A stretch of DNA of 64,000 nt from Enterobacter sp. RHBSTW-00175 (lineage in GTDB: Bacteria; Pseudomonadota; Gammaproteobacteria; Enterobacterales; Enterobacteriaceae). Position numbers and translations under genes: made by a program. The stretch spans positions 744,001 through 808,000 of the forward strand of contig NZ_CP055930.1 of NCBI RefSeq assembly GCF_013927005.1, given 5' to 3'. This document shows, piece by piece, positions 35,747-45,848 of the stretch. A model generated the notes under the pieces. That model was not told the origin of the DNA. It ran no database searches and saw only the letters and a list, made by a program, of their open reading frames with translations. The stretch's first letter is position 1. The number at the start of each line of letters is the position of its first letter.

Positions 35747-36292
35747 TTAAAAACCAGGATCCCAATCTACTTCAATGGTTTGAGTAGTGAGATCGACATT
35801 CTTGATAACCTGTCCATCGAGGAACGGAACCAACCGCTCCTTGATGCCAAATGCATCTTTCAGGTTTGCCTTGATGACGAGAACGTCATTTGATCCGGTT
35901 TCCATCATATCAATGACTTTACCAAGACCATAACCTTCAGTGGTCACTACCTGGCAGCCAATAAGGTCTTTCCAGTAGTAGCCATCATCCAGCTTCGGCA
36001 ACTGCGACGAATCAACGACAATTTCACAATTAGTCAGTAGATTCGCGGCATCGCGATCGTCAACGCCTTTCAGCTTGATAACGATATCCTGATTGTGGTG
36101 ACGCCAGCTTTCCAGCTCGACCTCTTCCCACTTACCGCCTTTCTGGATAAACCAGGGCTGGTAATCAAAAATGCTTTCGGCGTCTTCAGTGGAGGAAAAC
36201 ACTCTGAGCCAACCACGGATACCGTAAGTAGAACCCATTTTCCCCAATACGATCGGTTCAACAGGTACTGGTGCGGTGTGTTGCTTGCTCAT
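35747..36292 (-). CDS. rimM: ribosome maturation factor RimM
   Basis: 16S rRNA-processing factor that binds S19 during 30S maturation. The product has the N-terminal RimM barrel ([23 protein letters not shown]) and a C-terminal PRC-barrel ([16 protein letters not shown]). Two adjacent ATGs occur at 36295 and 36292; I use the second, giving MSKQ as in E. coli (181 residues). It begins about 18 bp after rpsP. Confidence 0.95.
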   Translation of the reverse strand: MSKQHTAPVPVEPIVLGKMGSTYGIRGWLRVFSSTEDAESIFDYQPWFIQKGGKWEEVELESWRHHNQDIVIKLKGVDDRDAANLLTNCEIVVDSSQLPKLDDGYYWKDLIGCQVVTTEGYGLGKVIDMMETGSNDVLVIKANLKDAFGIKERLVPFLDGQVIKNVDLTTQTIEVDWDPGF

Positions 36293-36310
36293 CATGACCA
36301 CCGTGACAGA

Positions 36311-36559
36311 TTAAGCTGCTTTGTTTGCTGCTTTGATCAGCGTAGCAACGCGATCGGAAACAGTAGCGCCCTGGCCAACCCAGTGAGCGATACGATCCAG
36401 ATCCAGACGAGTTTCTTCTTCTGCGCCAGAGGCCAGTGGGTTGAAGAAACCAACGCGCTCAATGAAGCGACCGTTGCGTGCATTACGGCTGTCAGTAACA
36501 ACAACCTGGTAGAACGGACGCTTTTTAGCGCCGTGACGTGCTAAACGAATAGTTACCAT
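36311..36559 (-). CDS. rpsP: 30S ribosomal protein S16
   Basis: 82-residue small-subunit protein with the conserved N-terminus [20 protein letters not shown]; first gene of the rpsP-rimM-trmD-rplS operon. AGAGGATGTT lies before the ATG. Confidence 0.98.
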   Translation of the reverse strand: MVTIRLARHGAKKRPFYQVVVTDSRNARNGRFIERVGFFNPLASGAEEETRLDLDRIAHWVGQGATVSDRVATLIKAANKAA

Positions 36560-36569
36560 AACATCCTCT

Positions 36570-36614
36570 TGTGTGAATAAAACAACCGGGCCCCATCGAG
36601 GAACGGAGCCCGGG
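36570..36614 (-). terminator. leader hairpin upstream of rpsP, possible attenuator
   Basis: On the minus strand CCGGGC (36613-36608) and GCCCGG (36591-36586) pair and are followed by TTGTTTTATT. This terminator-like structure lies 27 bp before the rpsP start, so it could attenuate the operon or end ffh-distal transcription. Confidence 0.55.
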
Positions 36615-36711
36615 TGTCATATTAAAAGCCCGAAAATTTTACTGATTTCTGCGGAAAATGCAATCAGCAGTTGCGAAGTCTGCCAGAAAAGGCCGTCGGC
36701 GGTGCAGTCAG

Positions 36712-36787
36712 TTCGGTGCCGGCGTGCGCGCAGCCACCGGAACGTACACGTAGTACGTGAGGATGGCGAGCACACCCCGGTGCCGAA
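36712..36787. repeat. 76-bp imperfect palindrome between ffh and rpsP
   Basis: TTCGGTGCCGG (36712-36722) pairs with CCGGTGCCGAA (36777-36787) allowing G-U pairs, and the centre has ACGTAC/GTACGT (36742-36758). It resembles intergenic palindromic repeats of enterobacteria (boxC- or ERIC-like), but I cannot place it in a family. Confidence 0.6.
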
Positions 36788-36799
36788 ATGGCAAACAAG

Positions 36800-36820
36800 C
36801 CAGGCCGCTTAGCGGCCTGG
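36800..36820 (-). terminator. hairpin overlapping the ffh stop codon
   Basis: CCAGGCCGCT and AGCGGCCTGG form a perfect 10-bp stem around one base, with TTGTTTG following on the minus strand; probably a terminator. Confidence 0.6.
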
Positions 36821-38170
36821 GAATCCTGGGGGCATCATCCCTTTCATGCCGCGCATCATCTTCGCCATACCGCCTTTCTTCATTTTCTTCATCATGCGCT
36901 GCATGTCGTCGAACTGTTTCAGAAGACGGTTAACGTCCTGTACCTGCATCCCACATCCTGCTGCGATACGGCGTTTACGGGAACCTTTGATGATGTCCGG
37001 GTTAGCGCGCTCTTTCAGCGTCATCGAGTTGATGATGGCCTCCATACGCACCAGCACTTTGTCATCCATCTGCGCTTTTACGTTGTCAGGGATCTGGCCC
37101 ATGCCCGGCAGTTTGCCCATCAGGCTCGCCATGCCGCCCATGTTTTTCATCTGACGCAGTTGCTCAAGGAAGTCGGTCAGGTCGAAACCGTCGCCTTTTT
37201 TCAGCTTGCTGGCCAGCTTCTCGGCCTGCGCACGGTCTACTTTGCTCTCGATATCTTCGATAAGCGACAGCACATCGCCCATGCCGAGAATACGTGAGGC
37301 AATACGGTCTGGGTGGAACGGCTCCAGGGCTTCGGTTTTCTCGCCCACGCCGAGGAACTTAATTGGCTTACCGGTGATATGGCGAATAGAAAGCGCCGCA
37401 CCACCACGCGCATCACCGTCCACTTTCGTCAGCACCACGCCGGTTAACGGCAGTGCTTCGTTGAAGGCTTTTGCGGTATTCGCCGCATCCTGGCCGGTCA
37501 TGGCATCGACAACAAACAGAGTTTCTACCGGATTGATAGAAGCATGAACCTGCTTGATTTCGTCCATCATCGCTTCGTCAACGTGCAGACGACCGGCGGT
37601 ATCCACCAGCAGCACGTCGTAGAATTTGAGCTTCGCTTCTTTCAGCGCAGCGTTCACGATGTCGACAGGTTTCTGGGCAACGTCAGACGGGAAGAAATCC
37701 ACGCCAACCTGCTCTGCCAGGGTTTCCAGCTGTTTGATTGCCGCAGGGCGGTATACGTCCGCAGAGACAACCAGCACTTTTTTCTTGTGCTTCTCGCGCA
37801 GGAATTTACCCAGCTTACCCACGCTTGTGGTTTTACCTGCACCTTGCAGGCCAGCCATCAGCACAACTGCCGGTGGCTGGGCCGCCAGGTTAAGCACCTG
37901 GTTCTCTTCGCCCATCGCCGAAACCAGTTCGGTACGAACGATTTTGACGAACTCCTGACCCGGGGTCAGGCTCTTGTTAACTTCGTGACCAACCGCTTTT
38001 TCTTTAACGCGGCTGATAAAATCACGCACGACAGGCAACGCAACGTCTGCTTCGAGCAGCGCCATACGCACTTCGCGCAGCGTTTCCTTAATATTTTCTT
38101 CGGTGAGGCGTCCGCGGCCGCTGATGTTGCGCAGCGTGCGCGACAAACGATCGGTTAAATTATCAAACAT
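36809..38170 (-). CDS. ffh: signal recognition particle protein
   Basis: SRP54 GTPase that binds 4.5S RNA and targets membrane proteins co-translationally. The 453-residue protein has an N domain, the G domain with GLQGAGKTTSVGKL, DTAGRLHVDEAMMDEI and TKVDGDARGGAALS, and a Met-rich M domain (about 300-453; MASLMGKLPGMG, GSRKRRIAAGCGMQ RNA-binding region, MKKMKKGGMAKMM). A perfect hairpin overlaps its stop codon (36800-36820). Confidence 0.98.
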   Translation of the reverse strand: MFDNLTDRLSRTLRNISGRGRLTEENIKETLREVRMALLEADVALPVVRDFISRVKEKAVGHEVNKSLTPGQEFVKIVRTELVSAMGEENQVLNLAAQPPAVVLMAGLQGAGKTTSVGKLGKFLREKHKKKVLVVSADVYRPAAIKQLETLAEQVGVDFFPSDVAQKPVDIVNAALKEAKLKFYDVLLVDTAGRLHVDEAMMDEIKQVHASINPVETLFVVDAMTGQDAANTAKAFNEALPLTGVVLTKVDGDARGGAALSIRHITGKPIKFLGVGEKTEALEPFHPDRIASRILGMGDVLSLIEDIESKVDRAQAEKLASKLKKGDGFDLTDFLEQLRQMKNMGGMASLMGKLPGMGQIPDNVKAQMDDKVLVRMEAIINSMTLKERANPDIIKGSRKRRIAAGCGMQVQDVNRLLKQFDDMQRMMKKMKKGGMAKMMRGMKGMMPPGFPGR

Positions 38171-38336
38171 TGTCTCTCGCCTGAGGTAGAAACGTTGGGT
38201 CGCATTAGCGACACATACACAGAATTTTGCCGGAGTATAACATGAAGGCGGCTTTGTTGTTATGCAACGGTTGGAGCACGCGTCACGTAACGTTATACTG
38301 CTTCTCTTTATTATTAAGACGACTGTCGACGCCTAT

Positions 38337-39128
38337 ATGCCTGTTTTCGCACTGATCGCCCTTGTTGCCTACTCTGTCAGCCTCGCGCTGATCATTCCTG
38401 GCCTGCTGCAAAAAAACAGCGGCTGGCGGCGTATGGCCATTCTTTCAGCGGTGATCGCGCTCATATGCCACGCTTTTGCGCTGGAATCGCGCATTATTCC
38501 CGGCGATGGCAGCGTGCAAAACCTGAGCGTACTTAACGTCGGATCGCTGGTCAGCCTGATGATCTGTACGGTAATGACCATAGTGGCATCCAAAAACCGT
38601 GGCTGGCTGCTGCTGCCGATTGTCTATTCCTTTGCGCTGATCAATCTGGCCTTAGCCACCTTTATGCCCAATGAGTTCATTACCCACCTGGAAGCTACGC
38701 CGGGAATGCTGGTGCATATTGGTTTGTCGCTGTTCGCGTATGCCACGCTGATTATTGCCGCGCTGTACGCAATGCAGCTGGCCTGGATTGACTACCAGCT
38801 GAAAAACAAAAAGCTGGCCTTCAACCATGAAATGCCGCCGCTGATGGTCATCGAACGTAAAATGTTCCACATCACCCAGGTCGGGGTTGTACTGTTGACG
38901 CTAACACTCTGTACTGGCCTGTTTTATATGAAAAACCTCTTCAGCGTGGAGAATATCGACAAAGCCGTCCTCTCCATCATTGCGTGGTTTGTCTATATTG
39001 TCCTGTTATGGGGCCATTATCATGAAGGCTGGCGCGGTCGCCGCGTAGTCTGGTTCAACGTTGCGGGTGCAGGCATACTCACACTTGCCTATTTCGGTAG
39101 CCGCTTCATACAGCAATTTGCTGGCTAA
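38337..39128 (+). CDS. ypjD: inner-membrane protein YpjD (CcsA/cytochrome c assembly-like)
   Basis: Multi-pass membrane protein of the cytochrome c assembly (CcmC/CcsA-related) family; its function in enterobacteria is not established to my knowledge. The ATG at 38337 gives 263 residues beginning MPVFALIALVAYSVSLAL, equal to E. coli YpjD in length; the open frame extends 25 codons upstream. About eight hydrophobic helices are visible, and the WGHYHEGWRGRR segment near the C-terminus holds the conserved heme-site type histidines. It is divergent from ffh and 18 bp before yfjD. Confidence 0.9.
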   Translation: MPVFALIALVAYSVSLALIIPGLLQKNSGWRRMAILSAVIALICHAFALESRIIPGDGSVQNLSVLNVGSLVSLMICTVMTIVASKNRGWLLLPIVYSFALINLALATFMPNEFITHLEATPGMLVHIGLSLFAYATLIIAALYAMQLAWIDYQLKNKKLAFNHEMPPLMVIERKMFHITQVGVVLLTLTLCTGLFYMKNLFSVENIDKAVLSIIAWFVYIVLLWGHYHEGWRGRRVVWFNVAGAGILTLAYFGSRFIQQFAG

Positions 39129-39146
39129 GTAACAAAGGAGTTCCCC

Positions 39147-40433
39147 CTGGAACACATCTCTACCACCACGCTGATCGTCACGCTGATCATCATGGTGGTC
39201 ATATCTGCCTATTTCTCGGGCTCGGAAACCGGCATGATGACGCTGAACCGCTATCGGTTGCGTCACCGCGCTAAACAAGGTAACCGCGCCGCACGTCGTG
39301 TAGAAAAGCTATTGCGTAAGCCGGACCGCCTGATTAGCCTGGTCCTCATCGGTAACAACCTGGTCAATATCCTCGCCTCAGCACTGGGCACTATCGTCGG
39401 GATGCGCCTGTACGGTAACGCCGGTGTGGCGATTGCCACCGGTGTACTGACGTTTGTGGTACTGGTGTTTGCCGAAGTGCTGCCAAAAACCATCGCGGCG
39501 CTTTACCCGGAGAAAGTCGCCTACCCGAGCAGCTTCCTGCTGGCCCCTTTACTGATCCTGATGATGCCGCTGGTCTGGCTGCTGAATATGGTGACGCGTA
39601 TTCTGATGCGCATGGTCGGCATCAAAGCGGACGTCACCATTAGCAGCGCACTCAGCAAAGATGAGCTGCGCACCATCGTGAACGAATCCCGCTCGCAAAT
39701 TTCCCGCCGCAACCAGGACATGCTTCTGTCGGTGCTGGATCTTGAAAAGGTCAGCGTTGACGACATTATGGTGCCGCGCAACGAAATCGTCGGTATCGAT
39801 ATCAATGACGACTGGAAAGCTATTGTTCGTCAGCTCACGCACTCTCCGCACGGTCGTATCGTGCTGTACCGCGATTCGCTGGACGATGCCATCAGTATGC
39901 TGCGTGTACGCGAAGCTTACCGTCTGATGACCGAAAAAAACGAGTTTACCAAAGAGATACTGCTGCGCGCTGCTGACGAGATTTACTATGTGCCAGAAGG
40001 CACGCCGCTCAGCACTCAGTTGGTGAAATTCCAGCGCAATAAGAAGAAAGTCGGGCTGGTTGTTGATGAATATGGCGATATTCAGGGGCTGGTGACGGTA
40101 GAGGATATTCTCGAAGAGATTGTCGGGGACTTTACCACCTCAATGTCACCCTCGCTGGCAGAGGAAGTTACCCCGCAGAACGACGGCTCAGTGCTAATTG
40201 ATGGCAGCGCCAACATCCGTGAGATCAATAAAGCCTTTAACTGGCACCTGCCAGAAGACGAAGCCCGCACCATGAACGGAATGATTCTGGAAGCACTGGA
40301 AGAAATCCCGGCGGCAGGCACGCGGGTACGCATTGAGCAATACGATATTGATATCCTGGACGTGCAGGACAATATGATTAAGCAGGTGAAAATCCTGCCC
40401 GTGAAACCACTGCGCGAAAGTATCGCTGAGTAA
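39147..40433 (+). CDS. yfjD: HlyC/CorC-family membrane transporter YfjD, CTG start
   Basis: CNNM/CorC-type protein with an N-terminal DUF21 membrane domain (about 1-190), a CBS-domain pair (IMVPRNEIVGIDI; VVDEYGDIQGLVTVEDILEEIVGD) and a C-terminal CorC_HlyC domain; a role in magnesium or cobalt efflux is inferred from the family. The first ATG in frame (39192) falls inside the first helix and has no ribosome site. A CTG at 39147 has AAGGAG exactly 6 bases before it and adds MEHISTTTLIVTLII, which completes the helix, giving 428 residues. Confidence 0.88.
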   Translation: MEHISTTTLIVTLIIMVVISAYFSGSETGMMTLNRYRLRHRAKQGNRAARRVEKLLRKPDRLISLVLIGNNLVNILASALGTIVGMRLYGNAGVAIATGVLTFVVLVFAEVLPKTIAALYPEKVAYPSSFLLAPLLILMMPLVWLLNMVTRILMRMVGIKADVTISSALSKDELRTIVNESRSQISRRNQDMLLSVLDLEKVSVDDIMVPRNEIVGIDINDDWKAIVRQLTHSPHGRIVLYRDSLDDAISMLRVREAYRLMTEKNEFTKEILLRAADEIYYVPEGTPLSTQLVKFQRNKKKVGLVVDEYGDIQGLVTVEDILEEIVGDFTTSMSPSLAEEVTPQNDGSVLIDGSANIREINKAFNWHLPEDEARTMNGMILEALEEIPAAGTRVRIEQYDIDILDVQDNMIKQVKILPVKPLRESIAE

Positions 40434-40437
40434 CGTT

Positions 40438-40472
40438 GTAGGCCGGGTAAGGCGAAGCCGCCACCCGGCACT
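40438..40472. repeat. REP element
   Basis: GTAGGCCGGGTAAGGCGAAG then CCGCCACCCGGC: a palindromic REP unit between yfjD and grpE, related to the pair near 13423. Confidence 0.88.
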
Positions 40473-40485
40473 ACAGGGCGGCAAA

Positions 40486-41079
40486 TTACGCTTTCGCTTT
40501 CGCCACCGTCACCATAGCAGCGCGGATGGTACGGCCGTTCAGGGTGTAACCTTTCTGCATCACGCCCAACACTTTACCGGCTTCAACGTCTTCAGATTCC
40601 ACCATAGCAATTGCCTGGTGAACGTTTGGATCCAGCGGCACGTTGGTATCGGCAATCACTTCAACACCAAACTTACGTACCACATCCAGCATGGATTTCA
40701 GCGTCAGCTCGATACCTTCAATCATGGCAGTGTTATCCGGATTAGCTTTATCAGCCACTTCCAGCGCGCGATCCAGGCTATCGATAACCGGCAGCAGTTC
40801 GTTGATAAACTTCTCCAGCGCAAACTTATGCGCCTTTTCAACGTCCAGCTCGGTACGACGACGCAGGTTTTCCATTTCCGCTTTGATGCGTAACACACCA
40901 TCGCGTTCGCGATTCTGTGCTTCTACAACCTGGGCTTCCAGATTCGCAATTTTTTCATCGCGCGGGTCCACCTGCTCAGCAGAAGTTGCTGACTCTACGG
41001 CCTCAACTTCATCGTGCTGTTCCGTGATAATTTCTTCCGGGGCTTGCCCCTCAGGCGTTTTCTGTTCTTTACTACTCAT
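40486..41079 (-). CDS. grpE: nucleotide exchange factor GrpE
   Basis: Homodimeric co-chaperone that releases ADP from DnaK. The 197-residue protein has an acidic disordered start, a long coiled coil ([21 protein letters not shown] to [15 protein letters not shown]) and a C-terminal beta domain with [16 protein letters not shown] and [19 protein letters not shown] start at 41079, where GGAGAAATTC precedes the ATG; an upstream extension adds eight residues. A sigma-32 promoter lies upstream. Confidence 0.97.
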   Translation of the reverse strand: MSSKEQKTPEGQAPEEIITEQHDEVEAVESATSAEQVDPRDEKIANLEAQVVEAQNRERDGVLRIKAEMENLRRRTELDVEKAHKFALEKFINELLPVIDSLDRALEVADKANPDNTAMIEGIELTLKSMLDVVRKFGVEVIADTNVPLDPNVHQAIAMVESEDVEAGKVLGVMQKGYTLNGRTIRAAMVTVAKAKA

Positions 41080-41124
41080 GAATTTCTCCGCGTTTTTCTG
41101 CATTCATCTCGCTAACTTCGCTTA

Positions 41125-41152
41125 TTATGGGGATCAGTTTCCGGGATTCAAG
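41125..41152 (-). promoter_or_regulatory. sigma-32 heat-shock promoter of grpE
   Basis: -35 CTTGAA (41152-41147), 14-base spacer, -10 CCCCATAA (41132-41125), 45 bases before the grpE start; an excellent RpoH consensus match. Confidence 0.9.
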
Positions 41153-41201
41153 GGAACAAGACAGATTGTCATCATTCATTAGGCACAAGGACCTCCAGAA
41201 A

Positions 41202-42080
41202 ATGAATAATCATTTCAAGTGTATTGGGATCGTCGGGCATCCGCGTCACCCTACCGCATTGACGACACATGAAATGTTGTATCGCTGGCTGTGCGCCAAA
41301 GGCTATGACGTGATGGTCGAACAGCAAATTGCGCAGGAGCTACAGCTTAAGAGCGTCAGAACCGGTACGCTGGCGGAAATTGGGCAGCAGGCGGATCTCG
41401 CCGTCGTGGTCGGCGGTGACGGCAACATGCTGGGCGCGGCCCGTACCCTGGCGCGCTACGATATCAAAGTTATCGGCATTAACCGTGGCAACCTCGGTTT
41501 TCTGACCGATCTCGACCCGGACAATGCCCAGCAACAGCTTGCCGACGTTCTGGAAGGCCACTATATCAGCGAGAAACGCTTTTTGCTTGAAGCGCAGGTG
41601 TGCCAGCAGGACTGCCAGAAACGCATCAGCACCGCCATTAACGAAGTGGTTCTCCACCCAGGAAAAGTGGCGCATATGATTGAATTCGAAGTCTATATCG
41701 ATGAGATCTTTGCGTTCTCTCAGCGTTCTGACGGGCTGATTATCTCCACGCCGACGGGTTCTACCGCCTACTCGCTTTCTGCGGGCGGCCCCATTTTAAC
41801 GCCGTCGCTGGATGCCATCACACTGGTGCCAATGTTCCCGCATACGCTCTCTGCCCGCCCGCTGGTCATCAACGGCAGCAGCACCATTCGCCTGCGTTTT
41901 TCACATCGCCGCAACGACCTGGAGATCAGCTGTGACAGCCAAATCGCGCTGCCTATACAGGAAGGTGAAGACGTGTTAATCCGCCGCTGCGATTACCACC
42001 TGAATCTGATCCACCCAAAAGATTACAGCTATTTCAATACATTAAGCTCTAAGCTCGGCTGGTCAAAAAAATTGTTCTGA
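41202..42080 (+). CDS. nadK: NAD kinase
   Basis: Phosphorylates NAD to NADP. The 292-residue product has the catalytic GGDG motif in [18 protein letters not shown], the INEVVLHPG and the [16 protein letters not shown] signatures. I start at 41202 ([17 protein letters not shown], matching E. coli); an upstream in-frame extension from 41127 overlaps the grpE promoter and is unlikely. It is divergent from grpE and 85 bp upstream of recN. Confidence 0.97.
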   Translation: MNNHFKCIGIVGHPRHPTALTTHEMLYRWLCAKGYDVMVEQQIAQELQLKSVRTGTLAEIGQQADLAVVVGGDGNMLGAARTLARYDIKVIGINRGNLGFLTDLDPDNAQQQLADVLEGHYISEKRFLLEAQVCQQDCQKRISTAINEVVLHPGKVAHMIEFEVYIDEIFAFSQRSDGLIISTPTGSTAYSLSAGGPILTPSLDAITLVPMFPHTLSARPLVINGSSTIRLRFSHRRNDLEISCDSQIALPIQEGEDVLIRRCDYHLNLIHPKDYSYFNTLSSKLGWSKKLF

Positions 42081-42099
42081 TTTTGCATCCAGCACTTTA

Positions 42100-42137
42100 C
42101 TGTATATAAAACCAGTTTATACTGTATGAAAACACAG
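42100..42137 (+). promoter_or_regulatory. two LexA (SOS) boxes upstream of recN
   Basis: CTGTATATAAAACCAG (42100-42115) and CTGTATGAAAACACAG (42122-42137) both fit CTG-N10-CAG, 22 bp apart; the region between holds the -10-like TATACT. A degenerate third site (ATGGTTTTTCATACAG) lies closer to the gene. This arrangement is that of E. coli recN. Confidence 0.92.
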
Positions 42138-42165
42138 TTATGGTTTTTCATACAGGAAAACAATT

Positions 42166-43827
42166 ATGCTGGCACAACTGACCATCAGCAACTTCGCCAT
42201 TGTTCGTGAACTTGAAATCGACTTCCACAGTGGCATGACGGCTATCACCGGGGAAACCGGTGCTGGTAAATCCATTGCCATTGATGCTCTCGGCTTGTGC
42301 CTGGGCGGGCGTGCAGAAGGCGACATGGTGCGCGCTGGCGCTAACCGCGCCGATCTCTGCGCCCGCTTTTCATTGAAAGACACCCCCGCCGCTCAGCGCT
42401 GGCTGGAAGTGAACCAGCTTGAAGATGGACGTGAGTGTTTACTTCGCCGTGTGATCAGCAGTGATGGCCGCTCACGTGGCTTCATCAATGGCACGGCCGT
42501 ACCGCTTTCCCAGCTTCGCGAGCTCGGCCAGTTACTGATTCAGATCCACGGCCAGCACGCCCACCAACAGCTTGTTAAGCCCGAGCAGCAAAAAGCCCTG
42601 CTCGATGGCTACGCGGGTGAGTATGCACTTACTCAACTGATGGCAGAACACTACCGCCAGTGGCACCAGAGCTGCCGTGAGCTTGCCCAGCACCAGCAGC
42701 TGAGCCAGGAGCGCGCCGCGCGCGCCGAGCTGCTTGAATATCAACTGAAAGAGCTGAACGAATTTAATCCGCTGCCAGGGGAATTCGAGCAAATCGACGA
42801 TGAGTACAAGCGCCTGGCCAACAGCGGCCATTTGCTCTCAACCAGCCAAAACGCCCTGAACCTGCTGGCGGATGGCGAAGACGTTAACCTGCAAAGCCAG
42901 CTGTATAACGTACGCCAGTTAGTTACCGAGCTGGCAGGCATGGACAGCAAACTCTCCAGCGTGCTGGATATGCTGGAAGAGGCCGCCATCCAGATTTCAG
43001 AGGCGGGGGACGAACTGCGTCACTATTGTGAGCGCCTGGATCTCGACCCTAATCGTCTGTTTGAACTTGAACAACGCATCTCTCGCCAGATTTCGCTGGC
43101 GCGTAAACATCATGTGTCACCGGAAGAGCTGCCAAACTTTTATCAGAGCCTGCTGGATGAACAGCAGCAGCTTGACGACCAGGCCGACTCGCAAGAAACC
43201 TTAACGCTGGCGGTGAATCTGCACCATCAACAGGCGCTGGCGACGGCAAAACAGCTGCACGACATCCGTCAGCACTATGCGCAGGAATTAAGCCAGCACA
43301 TCACCGAGAGTATGCACACGTTGGCAATGCCGCACGGTGTGTTCACGATTGATGTTCGCTTTGAAGAAAATTACCTGACAGCTGAAGGCGCGGACCGCAT
43401 CGAATTCCGCGTGACCACAAACCCAGGTCAGCCTTTACAGGCCATTTCTAAAGTGGCATCGGGTGGTGAGCTGTCCCGTATCGCCCTCTCCATCCAGGTG
43501 ATTACGGCACGTAAAATGGAAACCCCGGCGCTCATTTTCGATGAAGTGGATGTGGGGATCAGCGGCCCAACGGCGGCCGTGGTGGGCAAACTACTGCGTC
43601 AGCTGGGCGAATCCACCCAGGTGATGTGCGTCACCCACCTTCCGCAGGTGGCAGGCTGTGGCCATCACCACTTTATCGTCAGCAAAGAAACTGATGGCGA
43701 AATGACCGAAACGCACATGACGCCTTTAGATAAGCGCTCGCGTTTACAGGAGCTGGCGCGCCTGCTGGGGGGAAGTGAAGTGACGCGCAATACCCTCGCT
43801 AACGCGAAAGAACTACTGGCTGCCTAA
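42166..43827 (+). CDS. recN: DNA repair protein RecN
   Basis: SMC-like ATPase for double-strand break repair. The 553-residue protein has Walker [16 protein letters not shown] near residue 30, two coiled-coil arms (about 150-350, [20 protein letters not shown]), and the ABC signature [13 protein letters not shown] with Walker [13 protein letters not shown] near 455-465. Dual LexA boxes upstream indicate SOS induction. RecN normally ends in LLAA as here. Confidence 0.98.
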   Translation: MLAQLTISNFAIVRELEIDFHSGMTAITGETGAGKSIAIDALGLCLGGRAEGDMVRAGANRADLCARFSLKDTPAAQRWLEVNQLEDGRECLLRRVISSDGRSRGFINGTAVPLSQLRELGQLLIQIHGQHAHQQLVKPEQQKALLDGYAGEYALTQLMAEHYRQWHQSCRELAQHQQLSQERAARAELLEYQLKELNEFNPLPGEFEQIDDEYKRLANSGHLLSTSQNALNLLADGEDVNLQSQLYNVRQLVTELAGMDSKLSSVLDMLEEAAIQISEAGDELRHYCERLDLDPNRLFELEQRISRQISLARKHHVSPEELPNFYQSLLDEQQQLDDQADSQETLTLAVNLHHQQALATAKQLHDIRQHYAQELSQHITESMHTLAMPHGVFTIDVRFEENYLTAEGADRIEFRVTTNPGQPLQAISKVASGGELSRIALSIQVITARKMETPALIFDEVDVGISGPTAAVVGKLLRQLGESTQVMCVTHLPQVAGCGHHHFIVSKETDGEMTETHMTPLDKRSRLQELARLLGGSEVTRNTLANAKELLAA

Positions 43828-43965
43828 ACTTTTTCGGGATCTCAGAGTCATAGAGAACAATAAAAACGCCGCCAGACCGGTTTCAAAGTGGGGCAAGGTC
43901 TATTATCATCGGCATATTACATATGAGCCGCGTACTGCTCGGGCCCGAAAAGGAATCAAATCACT

Positions 43966-44304
43966 ATGCGCTGTAAAACGCTGACCGCTGCCGCAGCGGT
44001 TCTTCTGATGTTGACCGCAGGCTGTTCCACTCTGGAGAAAGTGGTTTACCGTCCTGACATCAACCAGGGGAACTACCTTACCCCTAACGATGTGTCCAAA
44101 ATCCGTGTGGGGATGACACAACAGCAGGTCGCTTATGCACTGGGAACCCCGATGATGTCCGATCCATTCGGCACAAACACCTGGTTCTATGTATTCCGTC
44201 AGCAGCCTGGCCATGAAGATGTGACCCAGCAGACCCTCACGCTGACCTTCAGCAGCGGCGGTGTGTTGACTAACATCGACAACAAACCTGCGCTGACCAA
44301 CTAA
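43966..44304 (+). CDS. bamE: outer membrane protein assembly factor BamE
   Basis: Small lipoprotein of the BAM complex (formerly SmpA). The 112-residue precursor has lipobox TAGC (Cys20), then the conserved [28 protein letters not shown] and [22 protein letters not shown] precedes the ATG. It stands alone between recN and a terminator. Confidence 0.97.
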   Translation: MRCKTLTAAAAVLLMLTAGCSTLEKVVYRPDINQGNYLTPNDVSKIRVGMTQQQVAYALGTPMMSDPFGTNTWFYVFRQQPGHEDVTQQTLTLTFSSGGVLTNIDNKPALTN

Positions 44305-44321
44305 TCTGGCGTCAGAAATGC

Positions 44322-44349
44322 AAAAAGGTGCTCAATGAGCACCTTTTTT
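44322..44349 (+). terminator. bamE intrinsic terminator
   Basis: Perfect inverted repeat AAAAAGGTGCTC/GAGCACCTTTTTT around a short AAT loop, ending in a T-run. Confidence 0.92.
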
Positions 44350-44361
44350 GTTTTCTTTTAT

Positions 44362-44399
44362 CCCCTCGCCCTCTGGGGAGAGGGTTAGGGTGAGGGGAA
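44362..44399. repeat. intergenic palindromic repeat, CCCTCGCCCTCTGGGGAGAG type
   Basis: A C/G-rich imperfect palindrome (CCCCTCGCCCTCTGGGGAGA then GGGTTAGGGTGAGGGG) between bamE and ratB. It looks like a dispersed intergenic repeat of enteric genomes; no other copy is seen in this window. Confidence 0.55.
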
Positions 44400-44404
44400 C
44401 AAAA

Positions 44405-44692
44405 CTACTTACCCGATTTCTCCGCACGCTGGCGACGCAGCTCTTTCGGATCGGCAATCAGCGGTCGATAAATCTCTACCCTGTCGCCCTCTTTCAGTAC
44501 ATCCCCCAGTTTTACCGGGCGGCTGTAGATACCGACTTTGTTCTTTGCCAGATCGATATCACGGCGAAGCTCAAGCAAGCCCGAGGCACGAATGGCGTCC
44601 TCAACCGTTGCATTCTCTTCAAGCGAAACGCGTTGCAGATACTGTTTTTCCGGCAGCGCGTACACCACTTCTACAGCAATCTTATGCGACAC
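44405..44692 (-). CDS. ratB: RnfH/RatB ubiquitin-like family protein
   Basis: A 95-residue protein of the UPF0125 (RatB/RnfH) ubiquitin-fold family, paired with ratA; its function is not settled. I start at the GTG at 44692 with GAGGT 5-6 bases upstream, giving [20 protein letters not shown] as in E. coli; the open frame upstream runs antiparallel-free inside ratA and is not supported. The end has [21 protein letters not shown]. It overlaps ratA by 11 bp, so the two are coupled. Confidence 0.88.
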   Translation of the reverse strand: MSHKIAVEVVYALPEKQYLQRVSLEENATVEDAIRASGLLELRRDIDLAKNKVGIYSRPVKLGDVLKEGDRVEIYRPLIADPKELRRQRAEKSGK

Positions 44693-45119
44693 TGTAGACC
44701 TCTTTGGCGCGAGAGGTGAACGCCTGAACCATGTTTGAAGCCAGCTCTTTAAAGATACGGCCAAACGCCAGTTCTATAAGCTTGTTGGTAAATTCAAAAT
44801 CGAGATGGAATTCAATGCGGCAAGCGTCAGCGCTCAATGGCGTGAACTTCCAGCCCCCCATCAGGGTTTTAAACGGACCATCAACCAGATGCATCAAAAT
44901 ACTCTGATTATCGGTCAGCGTATTGCGGGTCGTGAACGTCTTACTGATCCCCGCTTTAGAGACATCCACGGCCGCCGTCATCTGCGTCGGGCCTGATTCC
45001 AGTACCCGGCTACCGGTACATCCCGGAATAAACTGCGGATAAGACTGAACATCGTTCACTAACTGATACATTTGTTCCACGCTGAAGGGGACAAGCGCAG
45101 TACGGCTAATCTGAGGCAT
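44682..45119 (-). CDS. ratA: RatA, START-domain coenzyme Q-binding/ribosome toxin family protein
   Basis: SRPBCC/START-like protein (COQ10 family). In E. coli RatA was reported to block 70S association, while homologues bind ubiquinone. The 145-residue product starts [21 protein letters not shown] and contains [16 protein letters not shown] and [19 protein letters not shown]. The ATG at 45119 is my choice; an in-frame ATG 12 bases upstream and the longer frame to 45158 (158 residues) are possible alternatives. It is divergent from smpB. Confidence 0.88.
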   Translation of the reverse strand: MPQISRTALVPFSVEQMYQLVNDVQSYPQFIPGCTGSRVLESGPTQMTAAVDVSKAGISKTFTTRNTLTDNQSILMHLVDGPFKTLMGGWKFTPLSADACRIEFHLDFEFTNKLIELAFGRIFKELASNMVQAFTSRAKEVYSVA

Positions 45120-45275
45120 AGCATTTTCCATGGTCACACAACGGACAAATAATAACATTTATCACCTGTTAAAAAAACGCTAAGCCTCATCTCGTGCTAA
45201 TATAGCGCGTTAGACCTCACAGGACGCAATGAGGTGACTTTTTGAAATCAGATTACCGACGGCTTTACGACACCT

Positions 45276-45758
45276 ATGACGAAGAAAAAAGCACATAAAC
45301 CAGGTTCGGCGACCATTGCACTTAACAAGCGTGCTCGCCATGAGTATTTCATCGAAGAAGAATTCGAAGCAGGTCTTGCATTGCAGGGCTGGGAAGTAAA
45401 ATCACTGCGCGCTGGCAAAGCCAATATTGGTGATAGCTATGTGATCTTCAAAGACGGCGAAGCCTTTTTATTTGGCGCAAACTTTACGCCGCTGACGGTC
45501 GCCTCTTCGCACTACGTGTGCGATCCAACCCGCACCCGTAAGCTGCTGCTGAACAAGCGTGAGCTGGATTCCCTTTTCGGGCGCATCAATCGCGAAGGTT
45601 ATACCGTGCTGGCCCTGTCTCTGTACTGGAAGAACGCCTGGTGCAAAGTGAAAATCGGCGTCGCGAAAGGTAAGAAGCAGCACGACAAACGTAACGATGC
45701 TAAAGATCGCGAATGGCAGGTCGATAAAGCGCGTATCATGAAGCACGCAGGCCGTTAA
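45276..45758 (+). CDS. smpB: SsrA-binding protein SmpB
   Basis: Partner of tmRNA in trans-translation. The 160-residue protein has [20 protein letters not shown], the [14 protein letters not shown] core and a basic C-terminal tail ([26 protein letters not shown]) that occupies the mRNA channel. It lies directly upstream of ssrA. Confidence 0.98.
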   Translation: MTKKKAHKPGSATIALNKRARHEYFIEEEFEAGLALQGWEVKSLRAGKANIGDSYVIFKDGEAFLFGANFTPLTVASSHYVCDPTRTRKLLLNKRELDSLFGRINREGYTVLALSLYWKNAWCKVKIGVAKGKKQHDKRNDAKDREWQVDKARIMKHAGR

Positions 45759-45848
45759 TTTTAGGATACTTATTGAGCGATTCAATAAGTTAGCGTTCCG
45801 GGCTGGTATCCAGGAAGTGAAATCTGGTATACTCAGTTCAACACTATT

